DNA from: Multifurca ochricompacta
Taxonomy: Eukaryota > Basidiomycota > Agaricomycetes > Russulales > Russulaceae
Assembly (NCBI GenBank): GCA_022496185.1
Contig: WTXG01000306.1
Coordinates: forward strand, 1-39,758
DNA: 39,758 bases
Direction of reading: 5' to 3'
Shown here: one piece after another, positions 10,359-20,161 of the stretch
Numbering within the stretch: the stretch's first letter is position 1
Layout: every line of letters begins with the position of its first letter
Notes under the pieces: model-generated
What the model was told of the DNA's origin: nothing
Seen by the model: the letters and a program-made list of their open reading frames with translations, nothing else
Database searches by the model: none
Program-made: the position numbers and the translations under genes

Positions 10359-11534
10359 TCAGTGACCAACTGTGAATGTAATCATGTGAGGAGGTAGTGT
10401 GAGACGACGGCGGGAGCGAGGGCGGCGTGTACTGCCAACTCCACCAGCTTGAAGGATTGCGCGGAGTTCAGGATTGGGGGCAAAGGTCATGGCTTCTGCT
10501 GCAGTAGGGATTATGTCCCAAGTGGGTGCATATACATAAGTGAGATAAGGGAAGAGGCGATAGTAAACATCAGCCCTAGACATGGCATGGACTGTTTCTT
10601 GGATGTCTTGGTGGGCTCGGCTAACCTGTCGTCTCCAGTGGGCCAGTTCACGAAGAGCGCCATCCAGTCGTCGAGTAGCATAGTGGAAGCGGGCAACTTC
10701 TGCCCAAGCACCTGGATCCTGAAGTTCATTCAATGCATGACTGACGATTGGTGTAAATTCTGTGTCTGGGTCAAAGAGTCGTTGCTGAAAGAGTGTGAGG
10801 ATAGGATTGGGGAAACCTGGGTGTCGGGCATGAGGTCGTGCATATAGAGGAAAGCGGAAGATAGGCTCATCAGCCCCCATGGTGCAGACAACAGTGGGCT
10901 CATCTTGTCGAAAGTCGTAAGCAATGTAGCGAGCAATCCTTCGATAACCATGTGAGTCAGTGATTAAATGGGGAAAGTAGTGACAAGTGTTATGCATGTG
11001 GTTGCGGATAAATGGGGGGCCTGGATAAGTGTAAGGGATGGGTGATTGTCGGGTAGCAGCAGCATTGCCAGGTAGACGTTCCAGTTCTGGGGTAGGTGGT
11101 CGCTGGTCTCCAGTATCATTCTGGGTTTGAGTTCCTCCAGTAGCACCAGCCTCTAAGCGTGAACGTGTCTCCTGTAGCATGGTCAATACACGGTTACGAA
11201 CTGCTGGGTCTAGATTGTGATTCACAGATGTTGTAATAGAGATGGCATTGGTGAGGGTTTGAATGGGATCGTCAGACATAGTAAAGGAAAAGTGTGAAGG
11301 AGGGGTTGATGAAGCCGGTGTGGTTGGAAGTGTAGGGGCATCTTGCGGAAACTTGAGCGCACCTAGGTTTGCTGCATCAGCAGCAGCAACAGCAAACTGG
11401 TCTCTGAAGTTAAGGTCTGGGGTGGAGGGTGAAGGCTGAGTGTTGGTAGGTCGGCGTGTGGTAGACATCCTAGGGCCTGGTTTGACACCTTTGCGTGGGG
11501 AAAAGAGGCGAGTGAGTCGTTTGGTGCGGGCCAT
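10359..11534 (-). CDS. Gy-A2 post-pol ORF3, unknown protein (391 aa)
   Basis: The ORF is intact from ATG at 11534 (MARTKRLTRLFS) to a stop at 10359. It lies downstream of pol and upstream of the PPT and 3' LTR. The N-terminus is basic and Pro/Thr-rich (residues 1-60). Around residues 75-120 there is a helical part (IQTLTNAISITT...RNRVLTMLQETRSRLEAG). A C-terminal globular part has CHYFPHLITDSHGYRRIARY and PIFRFPLYARPHA. The end is Arg-rich (TRRPRSRRRLTLPP). The YFP...IT...IA.YI.Y...D.P.+R.P+Y pattern is shared with ORF3 of Gy-B and the N-terminal part with Gy-A1. No signal peptide or membrane segment is seen, so an envelope is unlikely. It is not a family I recognise. The function is unknown. 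Confidence 0.8.
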   Translation of the reverse strand: MARTKRLTRLFSPRKGVKPGPRMSTTRRPTNTQPSPSTPDLNFRDQFAVAAADAANLGALKFPQDAPTLPTTPASSTPPSHFSFTMSDDPIQTLTNAISITTSVNHNLDPAVRNRVLTMLQETRSRLEAGATGGTQTQNDTGDQRPPTPELERLPGNAAATRQSPIPYTYPGPPFIRNHMHNTCHYFPHLITDSHGYRRIARYIAYDFRQDEPTVVCTMGADEPIFRFPLYARPHARHPGFPNPILTLFQQRLFDPDTEFTPIVSHALNELQDPGAWAEVARFHYATRRLDGALRELAHWRRQVSRAHQDIQETVHAMSRADVYYRLFPYLTYVYAPTWDIIPTAAEAMTFAPNPELRAILQAGGVGSTRRPRSRRRLTLPPHMITFTVGH

Positions 11535-11584
11535 GATAAGAGGAAGAAGTGTGTGTGGGGGAAAGGAGGTGGGAAAACATGTAG

Positions 11585-11598
11585 TCACCCCCTTCTTA
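11585..11598 (-). promoter_or_regulatory. Purine tract at end of Gy-A2 pol
   Basis: The minus strand reads TAAGAAGGGGGTGA, in which TAA is the pol stop. It matches the tract after pol in Gy-A1 and the LTR-adjacent PPT of Gy-B, but lies about 1.26 kb from the 3' LTR. It is a candidate second PPT or a relic of a former 3' LTR border. Confidence 0.4.
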
Positions 11599-14182
11599 AG
11601 GGAGGCGTTGTCCCTGACGCCTGGGAAGAGAATCATAGTATTGTTTGATCAGTGCAGGGGCATGACAGTCGGAGCTATCAACCCAAGAGTTCTCACTGGC
11701 AGGATAGCCGACCCAGCTGACTAGAAATTGGAGCTTCTTAGAACGCCCATGGAGCCGGTGATTGAGGATAGCTGCCACTTCATATTCTTCTTCCTGATTA
11801 ACAAGCTCTGGTGGGGGCCTGAGGTAATTGGGGCCATGTGCAACAGTTTCTAGATAGGGAGATAGAAGATCAATATGAAACACATCATGGATATTCATGT
11901 GGGAAGGCAGGGACAAGCGATACGCCACAGGGGAGATACAGTTCAGAATGCGGAAGGGGCCATAACGGTGGGGGGCCAACTTAGTCGATGGGAAGTGGGT
12001 CTTCAGGTTGCGCCCTTCCAACCAAACCTGAGTGCCTACTGCGAGAGGAGGTCGCGTCGGGCGACTCGTGTGGGTTCGAAGCGCTAGTTCGGCGCGGGTA
12101 CGTGCAGCCTGAAGATCGCGGAGACGGGTGTCAACTTGGGGGACACTAGACTCGGATAACTGTCCGTTCCAATCGAACGAAACGCCGTGTATTAGCGCAT
12201 GCGGAGATAGCTTGGATTTGTCGTGTGTCCATGAATTATGGACGAATTCGGCTAATGGCAAGTAGTTCGGCCATCGAGATTGATCGTCACCAAGCCAAAG
12301 GCGGAGGTATTGTTCGAGCCATAGATTCATACGTTTGCTCGAACCGTCCGTTCGGGGATGAAAAGTGGTCGACAGGTTTTGTTGGATACCCAGTGTGCGG
12401 GCGAGTTCACGGGAAAAGTGTGAGGTAAACCGGGGATCTTGATCAGAGATGATATGTTGTGGGACACCAAAGGTCGGAAAAACATGTCGATAATACAGGG
12501 TAGCGATCCCTTCCCCCGTGATATCTTTCGAGCAAGGAATGAATTTTGCTGATTTGGAGCAGCCTTGGTCCACAATCGTGAGTACCGCATTGTAACGCCC
12601 CGAGGGCGGGAGATCCGTGATAAGATCCATTGCGACATACTGAAAGGGGCCGGCCGAGGCCGGTACATCGAACGGAAACAAAGGGGCTTTCTTAGTTAAC
12701 TTTGGTTTATTTTCTTGACATGTCGCGCAACCCTGAACATATTCGCGGACGAACTCCCTAAGACCGATGCCGTCGTAATCGGCTAATATCTTTCGCGTAG
12801 TCTTTTCAATACCCGGGTGTCCCGCGAGGACATGATCGTGATAACGTCGGAGAATGTCCCGTCGCGTTAGCAGGTCGGACGGGAAGGGGTGTTTAACCAT
12901 TTGTAGCGTTCGGAGAAATAATTTGTTGGGGAGGATTACGACTTTTTCATTGTCTTCGGTTCCGCGATCAGCGTCGGGCCATCGTGAGAGCATATCTGCC
13001 ACGGTGTGTAATTTTCCGGGAACGTGTTCCAGAGAGAAATCAAAATCTGCCAATTCCTGAAGCCAGCGGGCCTGTCTTCGGTTGAGTTTTTGTGGTTCTC
13101 GAAAATACTGTAAGTTATTATGGTCTGTGCGGACCTGAACTTTGTGTCGGGCTCCAAGGAGATATTGACGCCAGACACGAAAGGCGACCATAATCGCGAA
13201 TAATTCTCTATCATATATGTCCCAATTCCTCTGAGTCTCGTCAAGCGTTTTGGAGAGGTATGCGATAGGATGTAAGCGTCCCACAGGGTCCTTCTGGCTT
13301 AACGTGGCGCCGACGGCATATCCAGAAGCATCTGTATCTACGATAAACGGCTGTTCAAAATTCGGTTGTGCGAGCACCGGTTGAGAGGTTACGCGTTCTT
13401 TAAGTGTATCGAAGGCATGCTGTTCTGCCGCCGTCCACTTCCACAGATTCTGGCACTGGTCAGGGCATTCAGAGGGGCGGCAATCTTGCTAAAGCCCTGA
13501 ATGAAACGACGATAGAACTGGCAGAACCCTAAGAACGATCGGACTTCTTTCACGGTTGTGGGAACCTTCCAGGTGGCGACGCCTTCCACTTTGACTGGAT
13601 CCATATGAACTTGATTCGCCTCCAAGATGAGTCCAAGGTATTCTATTCGCGTTTGTTCGAAGGCACACTTTTCTGGTTTGAGGTAGAGATCTAAGCGATT
13701 GAGTTTATCCAGAACACGATGGACCTTGGATCGGTGATTGTCGAGATCGTTATCTGTGTGAATAAGGATGTCGTCCATATAGACTGTAAACCACGCCTTT
13801 CCTGTTGCGTCGTGATCATTGAGTTCATCTCTGAACTCGGCATTCATCATGGTCTGGAATGTCGCGGGGGAGTTGGTTAAGCCAAAGAACATCACATTGG
13901 GTTCAAAGAGGCCCCGATTAGTTTTGAACGCGGCTTTCCAGCGGTCTTCGGGTACGATACGGATATTGTTGTAGCCCCAGCGGACGTCCATCTTTGTGAA
14001 CAAAGTACTTCCTCGGACTCGATTGATAAGTTCCGGGATGAGCGGGAGAGGATAAGTGTTTCGGATCGTCCAGTTATTCAGTTTACGATAATCTTGTACG
14101 GGTCTAAGTTTTCCGTCCTTCTTCTTAATAAAGAAGAATGGAGATGCGTATGGCGATTTTGATGCCGAAATATAGCCCTTTT
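11596..14182 (-). pseudogene. Gy-A2 Pol: RT, RNase H, integrase, chromodomain
   Basis: RT lies at 13389-14182 with VYMDDILIHT. RNase H starts at about 13360 (PFIVDTDASGYAVGATL, YDRELFAIMVAF). The integrase has the H2C2 region (RRYHDHVLAGHPGIEKTT...GCATCQENK), VAMDLITDLPPSGRYNAVL and IISDQDPRFTSHF. At the catalytic Glu position it reads TDGSSKRMNLW: the Glu codon is Lys (AAA at 12334-12336). GPY/F (LAPHRYGPFRI) and a chromodomain (YEVAAILNHR...FLVSWVGYPASENSWV) follow. Single-base frameshifts occur at about 13452 (RT/RNase H) and at 14179-14182 (A-run before RT). Each is explained by loss of one base from a short homopolymer, so sequencing error is possible. Confidence 0.85.
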
Positions 14183-14887
14183 CAAATGTTCGTCAAGGAA
14201 AGCGTTCAACGCGTCTTGTTCTCCCGGTCCAAGTGGATAGATCTTACAGTCCATGGAGGCCGGCGCGTCTGCTTTTAGTTTGATTTTATGGTCCCAGGGT
14301 CGTTCTGCGGGGAAGCGTTGAGCTTCCTGGTCACTGAATACTTTCTGGTGTCGGTGATACTCCGAAGGGACGATCTGATCCCAGGATCGTTCTATCTTAT
14401 CTTTAGCCTTGATTGCTAACTCTTGCGCGATGTTGAGTCGCTTTATCTGTTCGGTGGGTAGACTGAATGTGACCTTGTCCATAAGGTGTCCTGCTGTCCA
14501 ATCTATGTGTGGGTTATTTGCTGCGAACCACGGATATCCTAGAATCACTTCATCCTTTCCGATTGACGCGACGTAAAATCTGTGTTGTTGCGCTTTGTCG
14601 TTGGTGACGACGCGCAGATCGACGCATCGTGTGATATAACGCGTGGCATTAGGTGATCCATCTGCATTTTGTAGTTGTTTCGGAATTGTCAGGCACTTCG
14701 TGGGGAGTCTGTGTTTGATTACTGTTTTATAATTAATAAAGTTTTCTGTGGCTCCACTGTCGATGAGAGCTTCTATGTTGGCCTCTTTTTTCACTCCATG
14801 TAATGGAACAGAGATTGTCATTGCTCTAATAGGTGATCTAAATACATGGTGTGAGATTAACGCCCGAATGAAGGCCGCATCATTCAA
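14183..14887 (-). CDS. Gy-A2 protease and pol N-terminus
   Basis: The frame opens in -1 relative to gag at the gag stop. The first codon after overlap is TTG at 14887. The active site is EALIDSGATENFI, followed by DEVILGYPWFAANNP. Further on, QELAIKAKDKIERSWDQIVPSEYH leads into the RT. The frame is lost at 14179-14182, where one A appears missing. The 27 nt at the gag/pol junction (14880-14906) are identical to 3694-3720 of Gy-A1, including a T5 run before the gag stop. A recoding or reinitiation signal is plausible but not shown. Confidence 0.75.
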
Positions 14888-16358
14888 GCGATATAAAAAT
14901 CCTCATCCCCTTTGAATTTACTCTGAAGGGCGAGGCGTTGATCGTCGTTCATGGATCGAAGAGCGTTGGCGAGCGCGTCGACGTCTATCTCGGTCGTCTC
15001 CGCCGGTTTCTGTGCGTGAGCTTTCGGAGGTGCCGTTGTAGTTGTCGAAGGGACTTCCGTGATCGTGGCGGTCCGAGCCGGGCTACTGGCGCTGGTGCTG
15101 GTATTAATGCGCGGCTTCTTATTCGGGCAGTCCCTGGCGAGATGTCCTTGGCGCCCACACTCAAAGCATCGGCCATTCTTCCTATATTGCTCTTTCTCTT
15201 CCATTGTAATTGCCTTTTTGATGACGTCGGCTCCTTGTGAGTGTGGGTCCGACTCGCGTTTCTATAAAACGTAAATTTGTTGCCTCGGGTGGTGTGTTTG
15301 TTGTCGACCGCGTGCCGAGGGCGTCTTTGCTATACAACCAGTTTGCATGGTGTTTCCTGGCCGAGGCCGCTGCTTCGTCAAACGTCTTAGGTTGGTCAAA
15401 TAGGAGCATAGTCTGAACCAATCGCGTGGGGAGGCCTCGGTGAAAGAATTGCCGAGCGGCTGGGTCATCAATATGGAGTTCGGCCCTTGTAGCCAGCGTG
15501 CGAAACTCGGCGATGTATTCGTCGATATTGGAATCTTTCATTTGTAAGCGATCTAATGCTCGCAGCGCTTTCTGTCCAGCCGCCACGTCGGCCCATGCAT
15601 CTCGGAATATTTGTCTAAATTTGTCCCAAATGTATGGGACTCGGATGTTTCCTTCTTTGATGTCGGTCAACCATTTGATCTGGTCTATCACCCATCGGTC
15701 TACTCGGGGTCCCCGTAGCAATCCTAGTGTGAACGCAACTCTCGTTCTTTCGTTCTGAACCATGGCTACTGTTTCATTGAGGCTGAAGAACAGTTCCAGT
15801 TTGGCGAGCCAATCCATAGCAATGTCTCGGTCTCCGTCGAAGAAGGGTGGTGGTACGCCCATCATGGGCCCTCCCGAATACGTTGTCCCTCCTCCTGGAG
15901 CGGGGGGTCCTTGCGGTGGTTCATCAGGGTTTCTTCCTGTCATTCTGGGATTTGGCCTATCTTCGGGGCTTCGTTCGGGTCGACCGGTCTGCGACTCCAC
16001 GATGTCCTCCTCCGCGGCCCTTCGTGCCTGCCTGGTGTTTGGTCTAGTCGTCATTGTGTGTGGTGTTGGTACTTCTGTGTTTTCGTCGTTTGGGGTGGGG
16101 CTATCTGCTGCCGCAAGAAGAGCAAAGCGGTTATGGAAGTCAATAGGTAAGTCACCGTGCGATTGTGGTTCTAACTCGTCTGTCAGGTATCGGAGTGGGG
16201 AGTTGTCTTCAAGAGACGCTTCTTCGGACGTTGGGGATCGGGGGTCACGCGCTGAGTAAGACGTCGCGCTGTCGAGATTCGGGCAAGGGACGCGGTGTCG
16301 TCGCCTTGCAATTCAGGTGAGTGTTTCGAGTGTTCGTTTATAGAGATTACTGATCACG
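14884..16358 (-). pseudogene. Gy-A2 Gag: capsid and CCHC nucleocapsid
   Basis: The capsid core lies in 15310-16054 (MVQNERTRVAFTLGLLRGPR, DRWVIDQIKWL, YIAEFRTLATRAEL). The nucleocapsid follows in 14884-15204 with CFECGRQGHLARDC, a perfect CX2CX4HX4C knuckle. Two frame changes near 15243-15290 separate them, each fixable by one base in a C-run or A-run. The first ATG of the capsid frame is at 16054. Upstream, in the same frame, 16055-16250 still aligns with Gy-A1 gag (SYSARDPRSP, FALLAA), so coding probably begins earlier, without an obvious ATG. Gag packages element RNA into virus-like particles. Confidence 0.8.
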
Positions 16359-16460
16359 TCAATAGTCAAGCAGCTTCGGGGTCGTCTGTCGGTTCTGTGG
16401 TCGAGGTTCGGGCTCGGGTGTCAGGACAAGGGACGCGTCGTCGTCGCCTTGTACGTTCGG
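16283..16460 (-). repeat. Duplicated leader motif with hairpin potential
   Basis: A block of about 25 nt, whose minus strand starts CAAGGCGACGAC and ends TCCCTTG, occurs at about 16287-16311 and again at about 16428-16452. Gy-A1 has one copy near 5835-5860. CAAGG/CCTTG and GACG/CGTC can pair, giving a short stem between the PBS and gag. A role in packaging or translation is only a guess. Confidence 0.4.
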
Positions 16461-16488
16461 TGAGTTCTGGTGTCCTCTTGTTTGAAAG

Positions 16489-16499
16489 AAGTCTGTTCT
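16489..16499 (-). promoter_or_regulatory. Gy-A2 primer-binding site, self-priming type
   Basis: The minus strand reads AGAACAGACTT, 2 nt after the 5' LTR end. It is perfectly complementary to AAGTCTGTTCT (16773-16783), which starts 34 nt after the first T of TATTTAAA (16817). The geometry is the same as in Gy-A1 and Gy-B. Confidence 0.8.
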
Positions 16500-16501
16500 A
16501 A

Positions 16502-17024
16502 TGTCACAGTTAGGTGCGGGAACTGTGTCGAGGTCGAACAAGAGGAAGCAACTTCAGTCAAGTCTCAAGGTCACGAAGGGTCAAGTCTGGTTCAAGCCCA
16601 CAACAGAGTCGATAGGGCACGCGCGAGAGTCGAGGTCGATGGCAGAGACACTCAGTCCTGCAACAAGTTCAAGAGGTTCGAAGGCTCTCCAAGTCGCGTC
16701 TTGGAGAGTTCAAGTGGGGTTCTTTCTGGGAGAGTTCGATGAAGTCACAAGCACCTTGGATTGGAACACAAGAGAACAGACTTAGGTCTGTCTCTCTACT
16801 TTACTGTACTTTAAATACAGGTGGGTTTAGCTATGTCATAGTGGGTAGAAGGTTCTAGTACTATGATGTATGATCTAGTGGTTGCGCAGTAGAACTAGCT
16901 AGAACCATGGAGAAGGAGGAGGGGTTGAGCCCTCAGTAAGCAACAGTAAAGTAGTGTGTCAATAAAAGTCCGTTTCTTTGTCAGTCAGTCTCATGTCACC
17001 TTGGCCAGTGTAAAATCCGTCACA
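16502..17024 (-). repeat. Gy-A2 5' LTR
   Basis: The 523-bp LTR has TG...CA ends and is followed by TSD ATTTG (17025-17029). The promoter TATTTAAA is at 16810-16817 on the minus strand, and the predicted RNA start is at 16783 inside a near-palindrome ACAGACTTAGGTCTGT. Confidence 0.95.
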
Positions 17025-19298
17025 ATTTGGCTCATACCCAACAAAGACAGCTTTTTTGGCTTTTGGATCCAGTTTTTGCCACTTGTTTTCCGGAACATGA
17101 TAATATGCTTCACAACCGAAGACTTTAAAATAAGAGACATCTGGTATGTCCCCAACCAGAAGCTCCAGCGGTGTCCTCCACTTGTTAGAACAGATGGGAG
17201 TTCTGTTATATATGTGACATGCTGTAGAGACAGTGCACTCCCAAAAGCCAAGAGAAAGCCCAGCATGATGTAGCATGCTAGTGGCTTTTTCCATTATGGT
17301 TCTGTTGAACTGTTCAGCTCTTCCATTCTGTTGTGGGGTATATGGCATCATAAGTTTATGCTCTATGCCAGCCTCACTTAGCAAGGACTTCAGCTCATTA
17401 TTAACGTATTCGCCACCACGGTCTGTGTGTAAGGTCTTTATTTTATTATTTGTTTTGTTTTCTAAAAATGCCTTAACACTTGCAAAGACCGATTTGAAGT
17501 AATGTTTTGCTTTCATTGGAACAACTATAGCGCTGCGGCTAAAGTCATCTATGAAAGTGGCGAAATATAAATTTCCTTGTATTGAGGTACATTGCAGTGG
17601 ACCAACTAGATCACTATGAATGACCTCCAAGGGTGCTGAAGCCCACTTATGAGAGGGAGGGAAAGGAAGGCGATGGGATTTTCCCATTTTGCAGCCATGA
17701 CAAGGCTTTACTTCCTCTTGGCTATTTTTTAAACTGAGACCTTTTACAGCCTCAGGAGCATATCTTTTTAGGGCTTGTTTAGACATATGGCCCATTCTAA
17801 GATGCCAGGTATCAAGGCTGGTTGATGCAGTATTTAGGGTAGTGGTTCTTTTATCCACTATAGACCCTTGGATCCAATAGAGATCCCCAGCCTTGATTCC
17901 TTCCGCTATTCTTTGTCCTTTATACTCTATTGCGACATTGTATTGATCAAATAAGACCATACCACCTCTATTTGTGATATGACTCGTTGATAAGATGCGA
18001 TTTCCTGCAGATGGCATGTAGAAGACATTGTTAAGTTCCAATATATAATTTTTATTGGTCCTTATATGAACGCTTCCTACTCCTTCTATTGGGATGATGG
18101 TTCCATCAGCCACTGTGACAGTATGTCCCGAATGAGGCAGATATTCATGGAAATCTGACTCAAAGGGTGTGAAGTGGGTGGTGGCACCGCTATCCATCAT
18201 CCAGGCAAATCCATCATCTTTGAAGACTTCTTCTGTCGCATTCAGGGTATAAAGTTTAATGTGAGGTGTCTCATGCACCTCCTGTATTCTTCCACTACCA
18301 TTAACTATTGTAGCTACTTGGTGGGAAGATGATGGTGTACTGGTGCCTTGTGCCTTCCTCTGGTTGCCCTTTTTTCCAGCAGCGGCATTTTGCCGATCCT
18401 GTTTCCTCTGCCGACATTCATTTGCCTTGTGGCCCGGCTTTTGGCAGTAAAAGCAGGTGACATCATTGGACGATGATGCACCTGCAGGTTGTGGCGTGAT
18501 AAATTGTACTTTTTTGTTTTTGTTTTTGTTGACATGGGCTGCCTTGTTAAGGGCAGCCCCAACACCACTACCTGCGGGGCCGGCAAGTCGGCTTTCCTCA
18601 TTTAAGAACCTCTGAATGAGGTCTTGAGGGGAAAGGTGTTCAGGAGGTCCTGAAGCCAGGATTGAGCCAGCTATGGCACTGTATGATGGGGGAAGGGATT
18701 GGAGCAAAATAAAGCTCATCTGGAGGTCAGAGACCTCCATCCCATTCTCCTTCAGGGTATTCCTAGCATCTAGCACATGCTGCAATTGGGGCCTAAATTG
18801 TTTGCCTTCCTCCAAATGGAAGGACGAAACCGAGCACCACAAATTGTAGGTGGCCATGCTACCCACAGTGCCATACAAGGACTCCAGCTGCTCATACTTT
18901 GAGCAGACTGACGGATACTTCCTATCAGAGGCAACCTGAGAATAAACTTCGCTGGTGATGACCAGCACCAGTAGACCCATCAATACTTCTTCAACCCTGT
19001 TCCACTCCTGGATGATGGGTTCGGACCAGACAACAAATCTTGCCTGGTAATCCGCTTCCTTCTCATCATCCTTCTGGACCAGAGGATTGGCATATTCAGG
19101 CCCATCATGTGTGATGTGCCTTCTCATCCCATTGATCCTGAGCAGGGCGGTAAAAGATACCGACCACTGCGGCCAGTTGGAGCCATCAAGTTTATCGAAT
19201 TTGAAGGTGGAAGGGAAAACAATGTTAGCCATTGAGATGATTTGAAAGGTTTGATCCTGGTTCCAAGGAGCAGTTAGAACCAGTTGTCCAGGTCTCAT
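17025..19298 (-). pseudogene. Copia Gag, protease and integrase (N-terminal half of ORF)
   Basis: The frame is open from ATG at 19298. A second ATG (MANIVFPSTFKF) 22 codons later is an equally good start. The gag domain (KLDGSNWPQWSV; LHQxLRxL-type helices) is followed by a CCHC knuckle CFYCQKPGHKANEC (about 18430). The protease has MMDSGATTHF (about 18200). The GAG-pre-integrase segment has WHLRMGHMSKQAL and the zinc site CHGCKMGKSH. The integrase catalytic core shows HSDLVGPL, HTDRGGEYVN and MPYTPQQNGRAEQFNRT (D, D, E all present). The frame ends at VGYEPN, where Gy-A2 entered. The rest continues at 9796-7654. No other stop was seen in this half. Confidence 0.92.
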
Positions 19299-20144
19299 TT
19301 AAGAGGGCCCATCCAATCTGTGGTGCTATGCTTCAGAACTTAAAAAAGTCCTGCCTCCAATGTGTGACTTCTAAGTAGTATAGTGAAGCTGTCTAACCCC
19401 ATTCTACAACAGATCCCAAGGCCACATCAGGCGGATACTGTGTAAATAGAAGGGGAGTCATGTCATGGAGGAGCCAACTGCAAGTTCCATTAGAGACAAA
19501 GGGTATAAAGCCCTTCCTCTAATGCTGGTGGTGGAGTCCATGATTAAGCCCTAGATGATTGGGGCCATGACTGTAGTAGACTATTGGGTTTCCTCTGGTG
19601 GGGTGAACCCCCACAACATGGCAGCGAATACTTCTGCCCAGAGACAAAACCCTCTAGCTACTGTGTAAATACTATAGTAGTGTGGCCTACTTGTATCGAG
19701 CCCAAGTGTCATGGGAGTGACTACCCATGCCTTGTTCTAGACCCTAAACTCTACCAGCAGGTGGCTAAACCTGGCTTACAGATCAAGCCAAGCATTAACC
19801 AGACCTAAAGCCTCAAGCCTTCTGGGCAAGTGGCCTACTAAGACTATCTATGGGACGAAAACCCAGCTACAACTATGAACACTATTTACTTAGGGCACAC
19901 ATGAGGAGCTTAAGGTGTTTCACCCACTAAGGGTCCCTTGTCACCTTTTGCAAGAACCCTTGAGAAAGGGCTAGCCAAACAGATCAAGGTGGGCACATAA
20001 AGCGCACCACCTTGTGGACAGTTAAGGGCAAAAAGACTAAAGAGAAGCTCACAAGAAAAGTTGTTGGGAGAAGACTTTTAAGCTTGTGGAGCTTGAAGAG
20101 TTGTTGGACTGTGATCAAGAGAATGCCAGATCAGTAATGAGTGT
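19299..20144 (-). other. Copia 5' leader, non-coding
   Basis: About 850 bp lie between the PBS and the gag ATG. I see no long frame on the minus strand and no insertion. Such a long leader is unusual but not unique for copia elements. Confidence 0.6.
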
Positions 20145-20161
20145 CAGGGCCCATAACCTGA
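20145..20161 (-). promoter_or_regulatory. Copia primer-binding site matching initiator tRNA-Met anticodon arm
   Basis: Directly after the 5' LTR end the minus strand reads TCAGGTTATGGGCCCTGA. This is complementary to the eukaryotic initiator tRNA-Met anticodon stem-loop (GGGCCCATAACC), with CAT as the anticodon. Drosophila copia and Ty5 use the same half-tRNA mode. Matching to the tRNA 3' end was not seen. Confidence 0.75.

Larger units (their letters stand above)
9801..17024 (-). mobile_element. Gy-A2, young Ty3/gypsy chromovirus inserted in copia pol
   Basis: The 7.2-kb minus-strand element is bounded by 523-bp LTRs that differ at one visible position (GTCGAC versus GTCGAT). The TSD ATTTG lies at 9796-9800 and 17025-17029. 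It interrupts the copia frame between the codons for EPN and SKGY, a normally contiguous copia motif. The order is 5' LTR, self-priming PBS, gag, PR, RT, RNase H, IN with chromodomain, ORF3, PPT, 3' LTR. It is the youngest large insertion in the window by LTR identity. Confidence 0.95.

Noticed and set aside
10359..11534. ORF3 as an envelope gene
   Set aside because: It has env position only. No signal peptide, hydrophobic segment or cleavage-like pattern is visible.
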